Below are positions 8,412 to 16,256 of a stretch of DNA of 22,324 bases, in pieces. The stretch's first letter is position 1. Each line of letters begins with the position of its first letter. The stretch comes from Deinococcus sp. (lineage in GTDB: Bacteria > Deinococcota > Deinococci > Deinococcales > Deinococcaceae). The notes beneath the pieces are model-generated. The model did not search any database and was not told where the DNA came from. It saw only the letters and a list, made by a program, of their open reading frames with translations. The translations under genes were made by a program, and so were the position numbers. Location: assembly GCF_018260555.1 (NCBI RefSeq), contig NZ_JAGLBB010000053.1, positions 1 through 22,324 on the forward strand. The letters are read 5' to 3'.

Positions 8412-8614
8412 CAGTGCCATAGGGCCGTGCTGTCGGAGCCGCCGGTCTGTGCCGGGGCTGGGCGCTGCGAGGCCTCGGGTACTGGGTAGTCAACGAAACA
8501 CACGGAATCCGTATGGGGTGGCCTGGGAGCGCTTCAAGCGGGATCCGCTGGCGGGCCGGGAGACGTTTTGCCTCATCAGCCCTGGGAATGCGGCAGCGCT
8601 GCGGCTGGTGGCGC
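8412..8614. other. intergenic DNA with a possible repeat remnant
   Basis: No convincing gene on either strand. GGAATCCGTATG at 8504-8515 matches the right terminus of the six-copy repeat family for 12 bases, but nothing else of the element is recognisable around it. Confidence 0.35.
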
Positions 8615-8632
8615 AAGGTCCGGGCGGACCTT
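8615..8632 (-). terminator. hairpin just after the ion channel gene
   Basis: On the minus strand the stop TGA runs straight into AAGGTCCG and CGGACCTT, an 8-bp perfect stem with a tiny loop. No T-tract is present; this could be termination or mRNA end protection. Confidence 0.4.
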
Positions 8633-9648
8633 CAGGCAGGCTCGGGAGCGGGTGGCTGCTGGGCGGCGACCTGCTCCCAGCGCCAGTTTCCGGCCTGCGC
8701 CATGGCGTGCAGGCGTTGGCGCAGCGCGGCGTGGGTGTGCAGGTACGCGTGAAAGTCCGCGTCGGGCTTCAGGATCAGGCCGGCGCCGCGCAGGTGGGTC
8801 AGGTCGGGCGGGGGGGGCGTCTGCGGGCCCCTGGCGTGATGCGCGCGTTCGAAGGTGCGGGTCAGCGAGTCGATGCTGCTCAGGGCGCGGCTCAGGCCCT
8901 GGGGGGGCGGGCCGGTCAGGGCGCCCTGGAGGATCAGGAGCGCCTCGCCCAGGGCGGGCAGGTGCAGGTCCAGGGCGTCCTGACGGTCGTGGTCGTGGAA
9001 GCGGTGCAGGTACGGGGAGTTCATGTGGGCGGCGTCCACGTTGTTGAGGATGTCGTGCAGATCGGTGGTGAGGCTCAGCAGGCCGCGGTCGTGGTCGGTG
9101 TGGGCGTTCACGATCAGGGCCTGCGCGCCGGGGCCGGCGCGGTGCAGGTGCAGCGCGAGTCGGCGGCGGTCGCCGCGTGCCTGCGCGATGGGTACGACGA
9201 AGGTAATGGCAAAGGTCAGCAGGAAGAACCCGTTGATGGACGCCACGGCGGTCAGCAGGCGCCAGACGGGGAGCGGGGCGGTGATCTCGCCCATGCCGAG
9301 GGTGCTGATGGTGTACCCGACGAAGTACAGGGTGGCCGTGAAGTTGGCGGGGGTGCCGCTGTCGGAGCCTTGCAGGCTGCCTGGCTGGGACCAGAAGATC
9401 AGGGTCCAGCCCAGCCAGCACAGGACCGTCCAGGCGGCGAAGGTGCCCAGGATCAGCAGGGGCGTGCTCCAGGACAGCAGCGAGCGGCGGCCTGTCAGTC
9501 GCGCGGTAGTGGTCAGCGCGGCGTACAGCAGCCGGTGAACGGCGCGGCTGAGACGTCCCTCGCCGGACTGGAGGCACGTGACGATCAGGTCGCCGAAGAC
9601 GGCGAGCACCATGAGGGTGCCGGGAATCCACAGGAGTTGCCGGAGCAT
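8632..9648 (-). CDS. potassium-channel-like membrane protein (Ion_trans_2 type)
   Basis: A 338-residue protein. TM1 is at residues ~4-26 (LWIPGTLMVLAVFGDLIVTCL) and TM2 at ~62-86 (LLILGTFAAWTVLCWLGW). A pore loop then has TISTLGMGEI with filter TLGMG at 116-120, and a final helix lies at ~131-154. TLGMG fits the TxGxG filter of K+ channels, although the usual aromatic (TVGYG) is replaced by Met. About 180 cytosolic residues follow, His/Asp-rich and helical, not recognised as RCK/TrkA-N. The frame is open further upstream to 9792, but that part enters repeat copy E; the ATG at 9648, at the first TM helix, is preferred and has CACAAT 5 nt upstream. Ion selectivity is inferred only. Confidence 0.82.
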   Translation of the reverse strand: MLRQLLWIPGTLMVLAVFGDLIVTCLQSGEGRLSRAVHRLLYAALTTTARLTGRRSLLSWSTPLLILGTFAAWTVLCWLGWTLIFWSQPGSLQGSDSGTPANFTATLYFVGYTISTLGMGEITAPLPVWRLLTAVASINGFFLLTFAITFVVPIAQARGDRRRLALHLHRAGPGAQALIVNAHTDHDRGLLSLTTDLHDILNNVDAAHMNSPYLHRFHDHDRQDALDLHLPALGEALLILQGALTGPPPQGLSRALSSIDSLTRTFERAHHARGPQTPPPPDLTHLRGAGLILKPDADFHAYLHTHAALRQRLHAMAQAGNWRWEQVAAQQPPAPEPA

Positions 9649-9775
9649 TGCCCATTGTGAGCGGCGGCGCTGGCGGGGTGTCTTGCGGTTCCCTGAATCC
9701 TCGGGTCCGCTGCGCGGCGTTCGGGTGGGGAGTGGGCCACCCGGCAGGCAGGACTGGGCCGGGGCCGGGTGGTCA

Positions 9776-9908
9776 TACGGACTTCGCTCCATTCCGCCAC
9801 AGTCGGGAAGACACCGCCTGCGGCTTCACACCGCGAAGTCCGTATGTTATTCCTGCTCGCGTCCGCTCGGAGTGATTCAGAACTGCAGCGAATCAAGTGG
9901 AATCCGTA
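9776..9908 (+). repeat. small intergenic MITE-like repeat, copy E
   Basis: A 133-bp copy with ends TACGGACT and AATCCGTA. TCA triplets lie at both flanks (9773-9775, 9909-9911). The right TCA is the complement of the acyl-CoA dehydrogenase stop TGA. It fills half of the gap between two minus-strand genes. Its middle differs from the other copies, reading GTCCGTATGTTATTCC. Confidence 0.9.
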
Positions 9909-11087
9909 TCAGGTCAGGTCGCTGAACACCGCGCGGCTGATCACGAGTTGCTGGATTTCGCTGGTGCCCTCGTAGATTTCCGTGACCTTGGCGTCGCGGT
10001 ACAGGCGCTCGACGGGGTACTCGCGGCTGTAGCCGTTTCCACCGAAGATCTGGATGGCGTCGCGGGTGGCGTCCACGGCGGCCTCGCTGGCCAGAAGTTT
10101 GGCGATGCTGGCTTCCTTGCCGTACGGCTGGCCCTGATCCTTGAGCCACGCGGCTTTCAGGGCGACCAGACGGGCACTTTCGGTGCGGGCGGCCATGCGG
10201 GCGATCTTGAAGCTCACGCCCTCGAATTCGCGGAGCTTCCTGCCGAACTGTTCGCGTTCGCTGGCGTACCGGGCGGCGTGTTCCAGGGCGGCGCGGGCAA
10301 TCCCGAGGGCCTGCATGGCAATGCCGATGCGCCCGGCGTCCAGGCTGGCCAGCGCAATGATCAGTCCCTGGCCTTCTTCCCCGACCATATTGGCGTGGGG
10401 GACGCGGGCCTGTTCCAGGGTGACGGTGGTGGTGTGGCTGGCGTGCAGACCGAGTTTCTCCTCGGGACGGCCGCAGCTCAGGCCGGGGGTATCACTGGGA
10501 ACGATGAAGCAACTGACGCCGCGCGCGCCTGGGCCGCCGGTGCGGGCCATGACGAGGTACGTGTCGGCCTGTCCGCCGCTGGTGATCCAGACCTTGGTGC
10601 CGTTCAGGATCCAGTGGTCGCCGTCGCGCTTGGCGGTGAGGCCCAGGCTGGCGGCGTCACTACCGGCACCGCTTTCGGTCAGGCAGAACGCGCCGATGTG
10701 CTGCCCCGTGGCCAGGGGCCTGAGGAACTGTTCGCGCTGCCCGTCCGTGCCGTACCGCAGGATCATCTGTTCGGGCAGGCCGTTCTGCACGCTGACAATC
10801 ACGGCCACGCTGGCGTCGGCCGCGGCGATCTCTTCGAGGCACAGGGCGTACGTGACCGAGTCGAGGCCCGCGCCGCCCCACTGTTCGGGGACGGTGGCAC
10901 CCATCAGGCCCAGTTCGGCCAGGCCGCGCAGTTGCGTTCTGGGGTACTCGCCGCTGCGGTCGTATTCGGCGGCGTGGGGGGCGATCTCGGCGCGGGCGTA
11001 CTCGCGGACGTGCTGCACGATCATGCGTTGCTCGTCGGTCAGGCCGAAGCTCATGCCGGTGTGCGGTGCGCTGGGGGCGGTGGTCAT
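9909..11087 (-). CDS. acyl-CoA dehydrogenase
   Basis: A 392-residue FAD enzyme that introduces the trans-2 double bond in acyl-CoA and passes electrons to ETF. Motifs: FCLTESGAGSDAASLG and WITSGGQADTYLV (flavin-binding middle domain), YASEREQFGRKLREFEGV, IFGGNGYSREYPVERLYRDAKV, and catalytic E373 in IYEGTSEIQ. The position and context of the Glu fit short-chain or butyryl-CoA-type members. An alternative ATG lies 11 codons in (before SFGLTDEQ), but TAGCCT sits 6 nt before the ATG at 11087, which favours that leaderless start. It stands alone, with no ETF or thiolase nearby. Its stop codon is the flank of repeat copy E. Confidence 0.95.
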   Translation of the reverse strand: MTTAPSAPHTGMSFGLTDEQRMIVQHVREYARAEIAPHAAEYDRSGEYPRTQLRGLAELGLMGATVPEQWGGAGLDSVTYALCLEEIAAADASVAVIVSVQNGLPEQMILRYGTDGQREQFLRPLATGQHIGAFCLTESGAGSDAASLGLTAKRDGDHWILNGTKVWITSGGQADTYLVMARTGGPGARGVSCFIVPSDTPGLSCGRPEEKLGLHASHTTTVTLEQARVPHANMVGEEGQGLIIALASLDAGRIGIAMQALGIARAALEHAARYASEREQFGRKLREFEGVSFKIARMAARTESARLVALKAAWLKDQGQPYGKEASIAKLLASEAAVDATRDAIQIFGGNGYSREYPVERLYRDAKVTEIYEGTSEIQQLVISRAVFSDLT

Positions 11088-11093
11088 ACGCTC

Positions 11094-11099
11094 AGGCTA
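11094..11099 (-). promoter_or_regulatory. leaderless -10 box for the acyl-CoA dehydrogenase gene
   Basis: TAGCCT on the minus strand, 6 nt before the ATG at 11087. No Shine-Dalgarno sequence and no strong -35. Confidence 0.5.
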
Positions 11100-11190
11100 C
11101 CAAACGGTTGTTAGAGTGGCGCGCGCGCGTCCGTCCTCCCCAGTCCGGGCTGGCCTGCCCGGCGGTCTGCGCGGTGGCAGTTCCAGCGCC

Positions 11191-11439
11191 CTACCCGGCG
11201 GCCGTCTGCGCCAGCGCTTCCTCGATGCCCCGGCCGCGCCAGCCGGTATCGACGTTCGCGGCCTCTCCCCCGGCCCAGCGCAGGTGCGCGCCGATCACGC
11301 TGCCGCCCGCGATGGCCAGCGCCGCGCCGCTCAGGGCGCCGAGCGGGGCGTCCGGGCACAGGCGTCCGGCGGCGGCATTCAGGGCCGGGCTCAGCGGCAA
11401 CGGGGGGCGGGTCACGCGAACACGGGCGGGCAGATTCAC
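11191..11439 (-). CDS. small uncharacterised protein, possible GNAT-like fragment
   Basis: An 82-residue reading frame with the same GC-ending codon preference as its neighbours and a TAGACT box 6 nt before its GTG, which together support a real gene. I do not recognise the family with confidence. The region GGSVIGAHLRW followed by NVDTGWRGRGIEEAL recalls a GNAT beta4 strand plus motif A (RGxGxxxAL), but the protein stops there, before the rest of an acetyltransferase fold. It may be a truncated or decayed acetyltransferase, or an unrelated small protein. It lies upstream of, and co-directional with, the acyl-CoA dehydrogenase gene, which has its own promoter. Confidence 0.55.
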   Translation of the reverse strand: MNLPARVRVTRPPLPLSPALNAAAGRLCPDAPLGALSGAALAIAGGSVIGAHLRWAGGEAANVDTGWRGRGIEEALAQTAAG

Positions 11440-11445
11440 CCGCGC

Positions 11446-11451
11446 AGTCTA
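11446..11451 (-). promoter_or_regulatory. leaderless -10 box for the 82-residue ORF
   Basis: TAGACT on the minus strand ends 6 nt before the GTG at 11439. Confidence 0.45.
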
Positions 11452-11550
11452 GCCCAGCCCCGGCACAACCGGCCCGGCGCTGCGCCGTGCGACCGGGCCA
11501 GAACTCAGTGCAGGGCGCGCTTACCGGCAGGGGCGCGCCGGCAGGAGTGA

Positions 11551-11684
11551 TACGGACTGCCGCTCCACTGCGCCACAGTCGGAAAAGCGCCGTCTGCGGC
11601 TCCATACCGCCCAATCCGTCTGCTATTCCTACTCGCGTCCACTCGGATGGATTCAGAACTGCACCGAATCAATCGCAATCCGTA
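11551..11684 (+). repeat. small intergenic MITE-like repeat, copy F
   Basis: A 134-bp copy oriented like copy A, with ends TACGGACT and AATCCGTA, flanked by TGA at 11548-11550 and 11685-11687. It is not attached to a recognisable stop codon and lies between two divergent transcription units. With its flanks it accounts for most of the gene-free stretch 11440-11750. Confidence 0.9.
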
Positions 11685-11702
11685 TGAGTCTCGCGGCGCG
11701 GT

Positions 11703-11716
11703 GTGAAGATCTTCAC
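11703..11716. promoter_or_regulatory. perfect 14-bp palindrome, candidate operator
   Basis: GTGAAGATCTTCAC is its own reverse complement. It ends 21 bp before a TAGAAT -10 box, so it overlaps the expected -35 position. That is a common place for a dimeric regulator to bind. The regulator is unknown. Confidence 0.5.
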
Positions 11717-11737
11717 GGCGTTTTGTGGCGGCGTGCC

Positions 11738-11743
11738 TAGAAT
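11738..11743 (+). promoter_or_regulatory. leaderless -10 box ahead of a 33-codon ORF
   Basis: TAGAAT ends 7 nt before the ATG at 11751. The spacing matches the other leaderless starts in the window. Confidence 0.55.
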
Positions 11744-11750
11744 ACCCCGA

Positions 11751-11852
11751 ATGCCCGCGCCCCACCTCTGCCCGGAGTTCCTGTCCGGCGCTCCTTTCGG
11801 GCCCGCTACGCTCGCCGCGCGCCGTACCCTCCGCCGTCTGGTGGACTGTTGA
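11751..11852 (+). CDS. 33-codon leaderless leader ORF
   Basis: ATG to TGA, product MPAPHLCPEFLSGAPFGPAT and a further 13 residues ending RRLVDC. No family is recognised. Support: a TAGAAT box at leaderless distance, no other start before the next gene, and a stop that overlaps the TTG of the next gene by four bases (TTGA). The layout suggests that ribosomes terminating here restart on the membrane protein gene. The peptide itself may have no function. The same layout, with the same codon number, recurs at 21059. Confidence 0.5.
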   Translation: MPAPHLCPEFLSGAPFGPATLAARRTLRRLVDC

Positions 11853-12127
11853 GCGCCCGGCGCTGGCGGGTCGTGCTGGGATGGGCGCTGTCGCTGGGGC
11901 TGTTTTGCGTAACGCTAGTATTGGCATTGCTGGCCCTGCTGGCGCTGGGCTCCTTCGCCTCGCTGGCGGGGACCGGACTGCTGGGGCTGCCCTTCGGTAT
12001 CCTGGAAAGTACCCTGAGCGGCGCGCAGAACGTCACGGGCCTGGGCAGTCTTCAGCAGGCCGTCACGCTGATGCTGCTCTCCAGTGTCTGCGCGGGGCTG
12101 TCTGCCTACCTCAAGCCCCGCGCCTGA
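11849..12127 (+). CDS. small two-helix membrane protein, function unknown
   Basis: A 92-residue protein with a basic N-terminus (MSARRWRVV), a long hydrophobic stretch at residues ~10-45 rich in Leu/Ala, a short polar linker (ESTLSGAQNVTG), and a second hydrophobic helix at ~68-86 ending YLKPRA. No family is recognised. The TTG start at 11849 overlaps the upstream stop (TTGA); no ATG or GTG exists nearby upstream in this frame, and GTG at 11873 is an alternative. GGTGG (11840-11844) may aid initiation. It sits 143 bp before mreB but mreB appears to have its own promoter and leader. Confidence 0.65.
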   Translation: MSARRWRVVLGWALSLGLFCVTLVLALLALLALGSFASLAGTGLLGLPFGILESTLSGAQNVTGLGSLQQAVTLMLLSSVCAGLSAYLKPRA

Positions 12128-12165
12128 CCCGCTGCCCCCACCCTCAGCCGGGCAGGGGCAGCGGG
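12128..12165 (+). terminator. 11-bp perfect hairpin between small membrane protein gene and mreB
   Basis: CCCGCTGCCCC (12128-12138) pairs with GGGGCAGCGGG (12155-12165) across a 16-nt loop, immediately after the TGA stop. No T-tract follows, so factor-dependent termination or 3' end protection is possible. Confidence 0.5.
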
Positions 12166-12238
12166 ACGCAGGGACGCGAACGCGGCCCGGCACGGGCGGG
12201 GGATGAGAAGCACTTTAAGCGTGACTCATGCACCGTGC

Positions 12239-12265
12239 TACGATTGGGACGTTTTGACCGGAGGG
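12239..12265 (+). promoter_or_regulatory. mreB promoter -10 and ribosome binding site
   Basis: TACGAT (12239-12244) is a plausible -10. GGAGGG (12260-12265) is a strong Shine-Dalgarno 5 nt before the GTG at 12271. This gene is therefore leadered, with a short 5' UTR of about 20 nt, unlike many neighbours. Confidence 0.55.
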
Positions 12266-12270
12266 CGAGT

Positions 12271-13311
12271 GTGAGGCTGTCAGAAGACATTGGAATTGAC
12301 CTTGGAACAGCAACGTTCCTTATTTACAGCAAGAGCCGCGGCCTGGTCCTTCAGGAACCCAGCGTGATCGCCATGGCCCGCGACAGTAAGAAAGTCAAGG
12401 CTGTCGGCGAGGAAGCGTACCGCATGATCGGGCGCACGCCCGGCGGGATCGTCGCCGTGCGCCCCATCAAGGACGGCGTGATTGCCGACGAGGGCCTGAC
12501 CGAGAAGATGATCACCATGTTCCTGCAGAAGGTGCAGGGCAATGCGGGCCGCCTGTTCGGGTTCAAACCGCAGTTGATGGTCGGCGTGCCCAGCAACGTC
12601 AGCGACGTGGAAAAACGCGCCGTGCTGCGCGCCGCCCTGAACAGTAACGCCAAGCGCGCCTTCCTGATCGAGGAACCCCTGGCCGCCGCGATCGGCGCGG
12701 GCCTGCGCATCGCCGAGCCGATCGGTTCGATGGTCGTGGATATCGGCGGGGGCAGCACGGACGTGGCCGTGATCTCGCTGGGCGGCATTGTCGTCAGCGA
12801 GAGCATGCGCGTGGCGGGCAACGAGTTTGACGAGAGCATCATCCGCTACGTGCGCCGCAAGCACAACGTGCTGATCGGTGAGCGCACCGCCGAGGAGATC
12901 AAGGTGAAGGTCGGGGCGGCCATGCTGCTCGACGACGCCGAGAACCTGACGGCCGAGGTGCGCGGCCGCGACCTGGTAAACGGCCTGCCCAAGACCATCA
13001 GCCTGGACAGCACGGACGTGGTCGAGGCCCTGAGTGAACCCGTCACGAAGATTGTGGACGGCGTCAAGCGCGTGCTGGAAATCACCCCGCCGGAACTGGT
13101 GAGCGACATCATCGACCGCGGCATCGTGATGACCGGCGGCGGGTCGCTGCTGCGCAACTTCGACGAGCTGCTGCGCCAGACGACCGGTATTCCGGTCGCG
13201 GTCGCCGAGAACGCCGTCGAGGCCGTCGCGGTCGGCACCGGCATGGCGCTGGAGATGATTCCGGTGCTGGGTGACTCGCTGGTTTCCAGCGACAATTACC
13301 TGCGCCGCTGA
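12271..13311 (+). CDS. mreB: rod-shape-determining actin homologue MreB
   Basis: A 346-residue actin-fold ATPase. Phosphate-1 motif DIGIDLGTAT is at residues 6-15, phosphate-2 VVDIGGGSTDVAVI at 155-168, and the adenosine motif MTGGGSLL at 287-294. MreB filaments lie under the membrane and direct lateral wall synthesis. The frame is open far upstream, but the GTG at 12271, with GGAGGG 5 nt before it, gives the family length and N-terminus. mreC, mreD and rodA are not adjacent; fabZ follows instead, after a terminator. The call to MreB rather than a sister paralogue such as Mbl rests on overall resemblance. Confidence 0.95.
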   Translation: MRLSEDIGIDLGTATFLIYSKSRGLVLQEPSVIAMARDSKKVKAVGEEAYRMIGRTPGGIVAVRPIKDGVIADEGLTEKMITMFLQKVQGNAGRLFGFKPQLMVGVPSNVSDVEKRAVLRAALNSNAKRAFLIEEPLAAAIGAGLRIAEPIGSMVVDIGGGSTDVAVISLGGIVVSESMRVAGNEFDESIIRYVRRKHNVLIGERTAEEIKVKVGAAMLLDDAENLTAEVRGRDLVNGLPKTISLDSTDVVEALSEPVTKIVDGVKRVLEITPPELVSDIIDRGIVMTGGGSLLRNFDELLRQTTGIPVAVAENAVEAVAVGTGMALEMIPVLGDSLVSSDNYLRR

Positions 13312-13348
13312 CGCACCCCGGAACGCCTACGCTTATTCGGTGAAGGAT

Positions 13349-13380
13349 GGGAGACGGCCCGTAAAGCCTCTCCCGTTTTT
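13349..13380 (+). terminator. Rho-independent terminator after mreB
   Basis: GGGAGA, a bulged C, GGC, loop, GCC, TCTCCC (13369-13374), then GTTTTT. A canonical terminator 37 bp after the mreB stop. Confidence 0.88.
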
Positions 13381-13436
13381 GCTTGTCTCTCGCCCCTCCC
13401 GGCCCCCGCCGGAACCCGCGCCCCAGGAGAGCCCTC

Positions 13437-13865
13437 ATGGACCCCATTCTGATTCAGGACGTTCTGAACACCCTGCCCCACCGTTTCCCGTTCGTGATGG
13501 TGGACCGCGTGCTGTCCACCGAGAACGGCGCGGTGCATGCCATCAAGAACGTGACCATCAACGAGCCGTTTTTCCCCGGTCATTTTCCGCAGGAGCCGGT
13601 CATGCCCGGTGTGCTGATCACCGAGGCGCTGGCGCAGGCCAGCATGTTCTGCCTGCACGGGCAACTGGAGCCAGGTACCGTTGGCTACCTCGCGGGGATC
13701 GAGGGCGCGCGCTTCAAGCGCAAGGTGATTCCCGGTGATCAGCTGCACCTGCACGCGAAACTGGAGTTCCTGCGCCGGGGTCTGGGCAAGACCACCTGCC
13801 GCGCCGAGGTGGACGGCGTGGTGGTGGCCGAGGCGACCATCCTGTTCGCGGTGGGCAAAGGGTGA
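13437..13865 (+). CDS. fabZ: 3-hydroxyacyl-[ACP] dehydratase FabZ
   Basis: A 142-residue hotdog-fold enzyme that dehydrates 3-hydroxyacyl-ACP in type II fatty acid synthesis. LPHRFPFVMVDRV is at residues 13-25, and the active-site region FFPGHFPQEPVMPGVLITEA places catalytic H49 and E63. The ATG at 13437 has AGGAGA (13425-13430) 6 nt upstream; the frame continues upstream but through non-conserved sequence. A terminator between mreB and fabZ implies independent transcription. Downstream lie envelope lipid genes, after a 9-bp hairpin. Note that fabZ often sits beside lpx genes in LPS producers; none is visible here. Confidence 0.96.
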   Translation: MDPILIQDVLNTLPHRFPFVMVDRVLSTENGAVHAIKNVTINEPFFPGHFPQEPVMPGVLITEALAQASMFCLHGQLEPGTVGYLAGIEGARFKRKVIPGDQLHLHAKLEFLRRGLGKTTCRAEVDGVVVAEATILFAVGKG

Positions 13866-13875
13866 CCGGGACACC

Positions 13876-13904
13876 GCTTGAAAGGGCGGCCCCCTCTTTC
13901 AAGC
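13876..13904 (+). terminator. hairpin between fabZ and the permease gene
   Basis: GCTTGAAAG (13876-13884) pairs perfectly with CTTTCAAGC (13896-13904) across 11 nt. No T-tract follows, so it may only reduce or shape readthrough into the operon at 13954. Confidence 0.45.
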
Positions 13905-13953
13905 CGGGCAGCGCGGCCCGCGTGAGAGTAGCCGGGCAGAGCGGGAGCCGGGC

Positions 13954-15104
<1,151 letters not shown>

Positions 15105-15108
<4 letters not shown>

Positions 15109-16256
15109 GCGCGCCCCCACCTGTGTCGGCAGCGCCGTCTGGGCCGGAACTGCGCACACTGATCCTGTCCACCGGCTTCGGTCGCGGGCACCATCAGGCG
15201 AACCGGGCGCTGGATACGGCGCTGCGGGCGCGCGGCGTGAACCTGCGCGCCCGGCACACGGATTTCCTGACGTACCTGAACCCGGTCGAGCGGACCGTCA
15301 CGGCCGGCACGTACGACCTGTGGCTGCGGTACGCGCCTGGCATCTACCGCGCGTTCTACAACTGGACGGACCGCGAGAGCGAACCGCGCGCCGTGGTGGG
15401 CACCTTTCACCGCATGGGGCTGCGCGGCACGGTCCGCGACGTGCGCGAGGTGCGGCCCGAGGTGGTCATCAGTTCCTACCCGGTTCCAGCGGCGGCGGCG
15501 GCAGCGGCGCGCGCGCGGGTGCGGCTGGACTTCCTGAACGCGCTGATCGTCACGGATTACCGTGTGCATCACCACTGGGCGCGGCCCGAGGCGGACCTGC
15601 TGATGGTGGCGACGCCCGAGGCGGCCGAGCAGATGAGCGACTGGAAGATCCCGCCGGAGCGGGTGGTCGTGACCGGCATTCCCATCTCGCCGGTGTTCCG
15701 CACGCTGATCGGCGCGGACCGCGCGGCGCTGCGCTCCCGCCACGGCCTGCGCCCGGACCAGCCGCTGATCCTGATTTCGGGCGGCGGGACCGGCACGTTC
15801 CGGGCGTTGCGCGGCGTTCTGGGTGAACTGTCGAACCTGGGGCGGCCCGTGCAGGTGCTCGTGCTGGCCGGTGCTGATGGCCGCGGCGTGGAGCGGGTGG
15901 GGGGCGCGTTCATTCACCGGCTGGGTTTCACGACCGACTTTCCCGAACTGCTGGCCGCCTCGGACCTGGTGGTGGGCAAGGCGGGCGGCCTGACGGTGGC
16001 CGAGGCGACCACGCTGGGCGTGCCGATGGTCATTCACGAACCCATCCCGGGTCAGGAGGAGCACAACGCCGGGCTGCTCGAGCGCCACGGAGCGGCCATC
16101 TGGGCGCGGCAGCTGAGTGAGTTGCCGCGCGCCGTGCTGCGCGCCCTGGACCCCGACACGCACGCGCAGATGAGCGCCGCCGCCCGCCGACTGGGCGTTC
16201 CGGACGCCGCCGATCGCGTGGCGCGGACCGTGCTGGGCCGACTGGGACGGACGTGA
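15105..16256 (+). CDS. MGDG-synthase-type glycosyltransferase (GT28, UgtP-like)
   Basis: A 383-residue GT-B glycosyltransferase. The N-terminal MGDG_synth-like domain opens LILSTGFGRGHHQANRAL (residues ~19-36) and continues with DFLTYLNPVERTV and YRAFYNWTDRE. The C-terminal GT28 domain has LILISGGGTGTFRALRGVL, then DLVVGKAGGLTVAEATTLG and PIPGQEEHNAGLLERHG, the nucleotide-sugar binding site. Relatives transfer glucose or galactose from UDP-sugars to diacylglycerol at the cytoplasmic membrane face. I infer a glycolipid product; sugar and acceptor cannot be read from sequence. The TTG start at 15105 overlaps the permease stop and has GAGG (15097-15100) upstream; GTG at 15123 is an alternative. 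It also overlaps the deacetylase start (GTGA), so the three genes are translationally coupled. Confidence 0.9.

Noticed and set aside
8401..9660. Long plus-strand frame opposite the ion channel gene
   Set aside because: Gly/Gln/Val-rich composition typical of an antisense shadow; the minus-strand frame has clear membrane helices and a pore motif.
9649..9792. Upstream extension of the ion channel gene
   Set aside because: It enters repeat copy E and adds a Pro/Arg-rich head without conservation value before the first membrane helix; the ATG at 9648 fits better.
11111..11614. Minus-strand frame beginning inside repeat F
   Set aside because: The start lies in the mobile element and the product lacks any conserved motif. 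Similar frames start in the other copies, because the repeat happens to lack stops in some frames.
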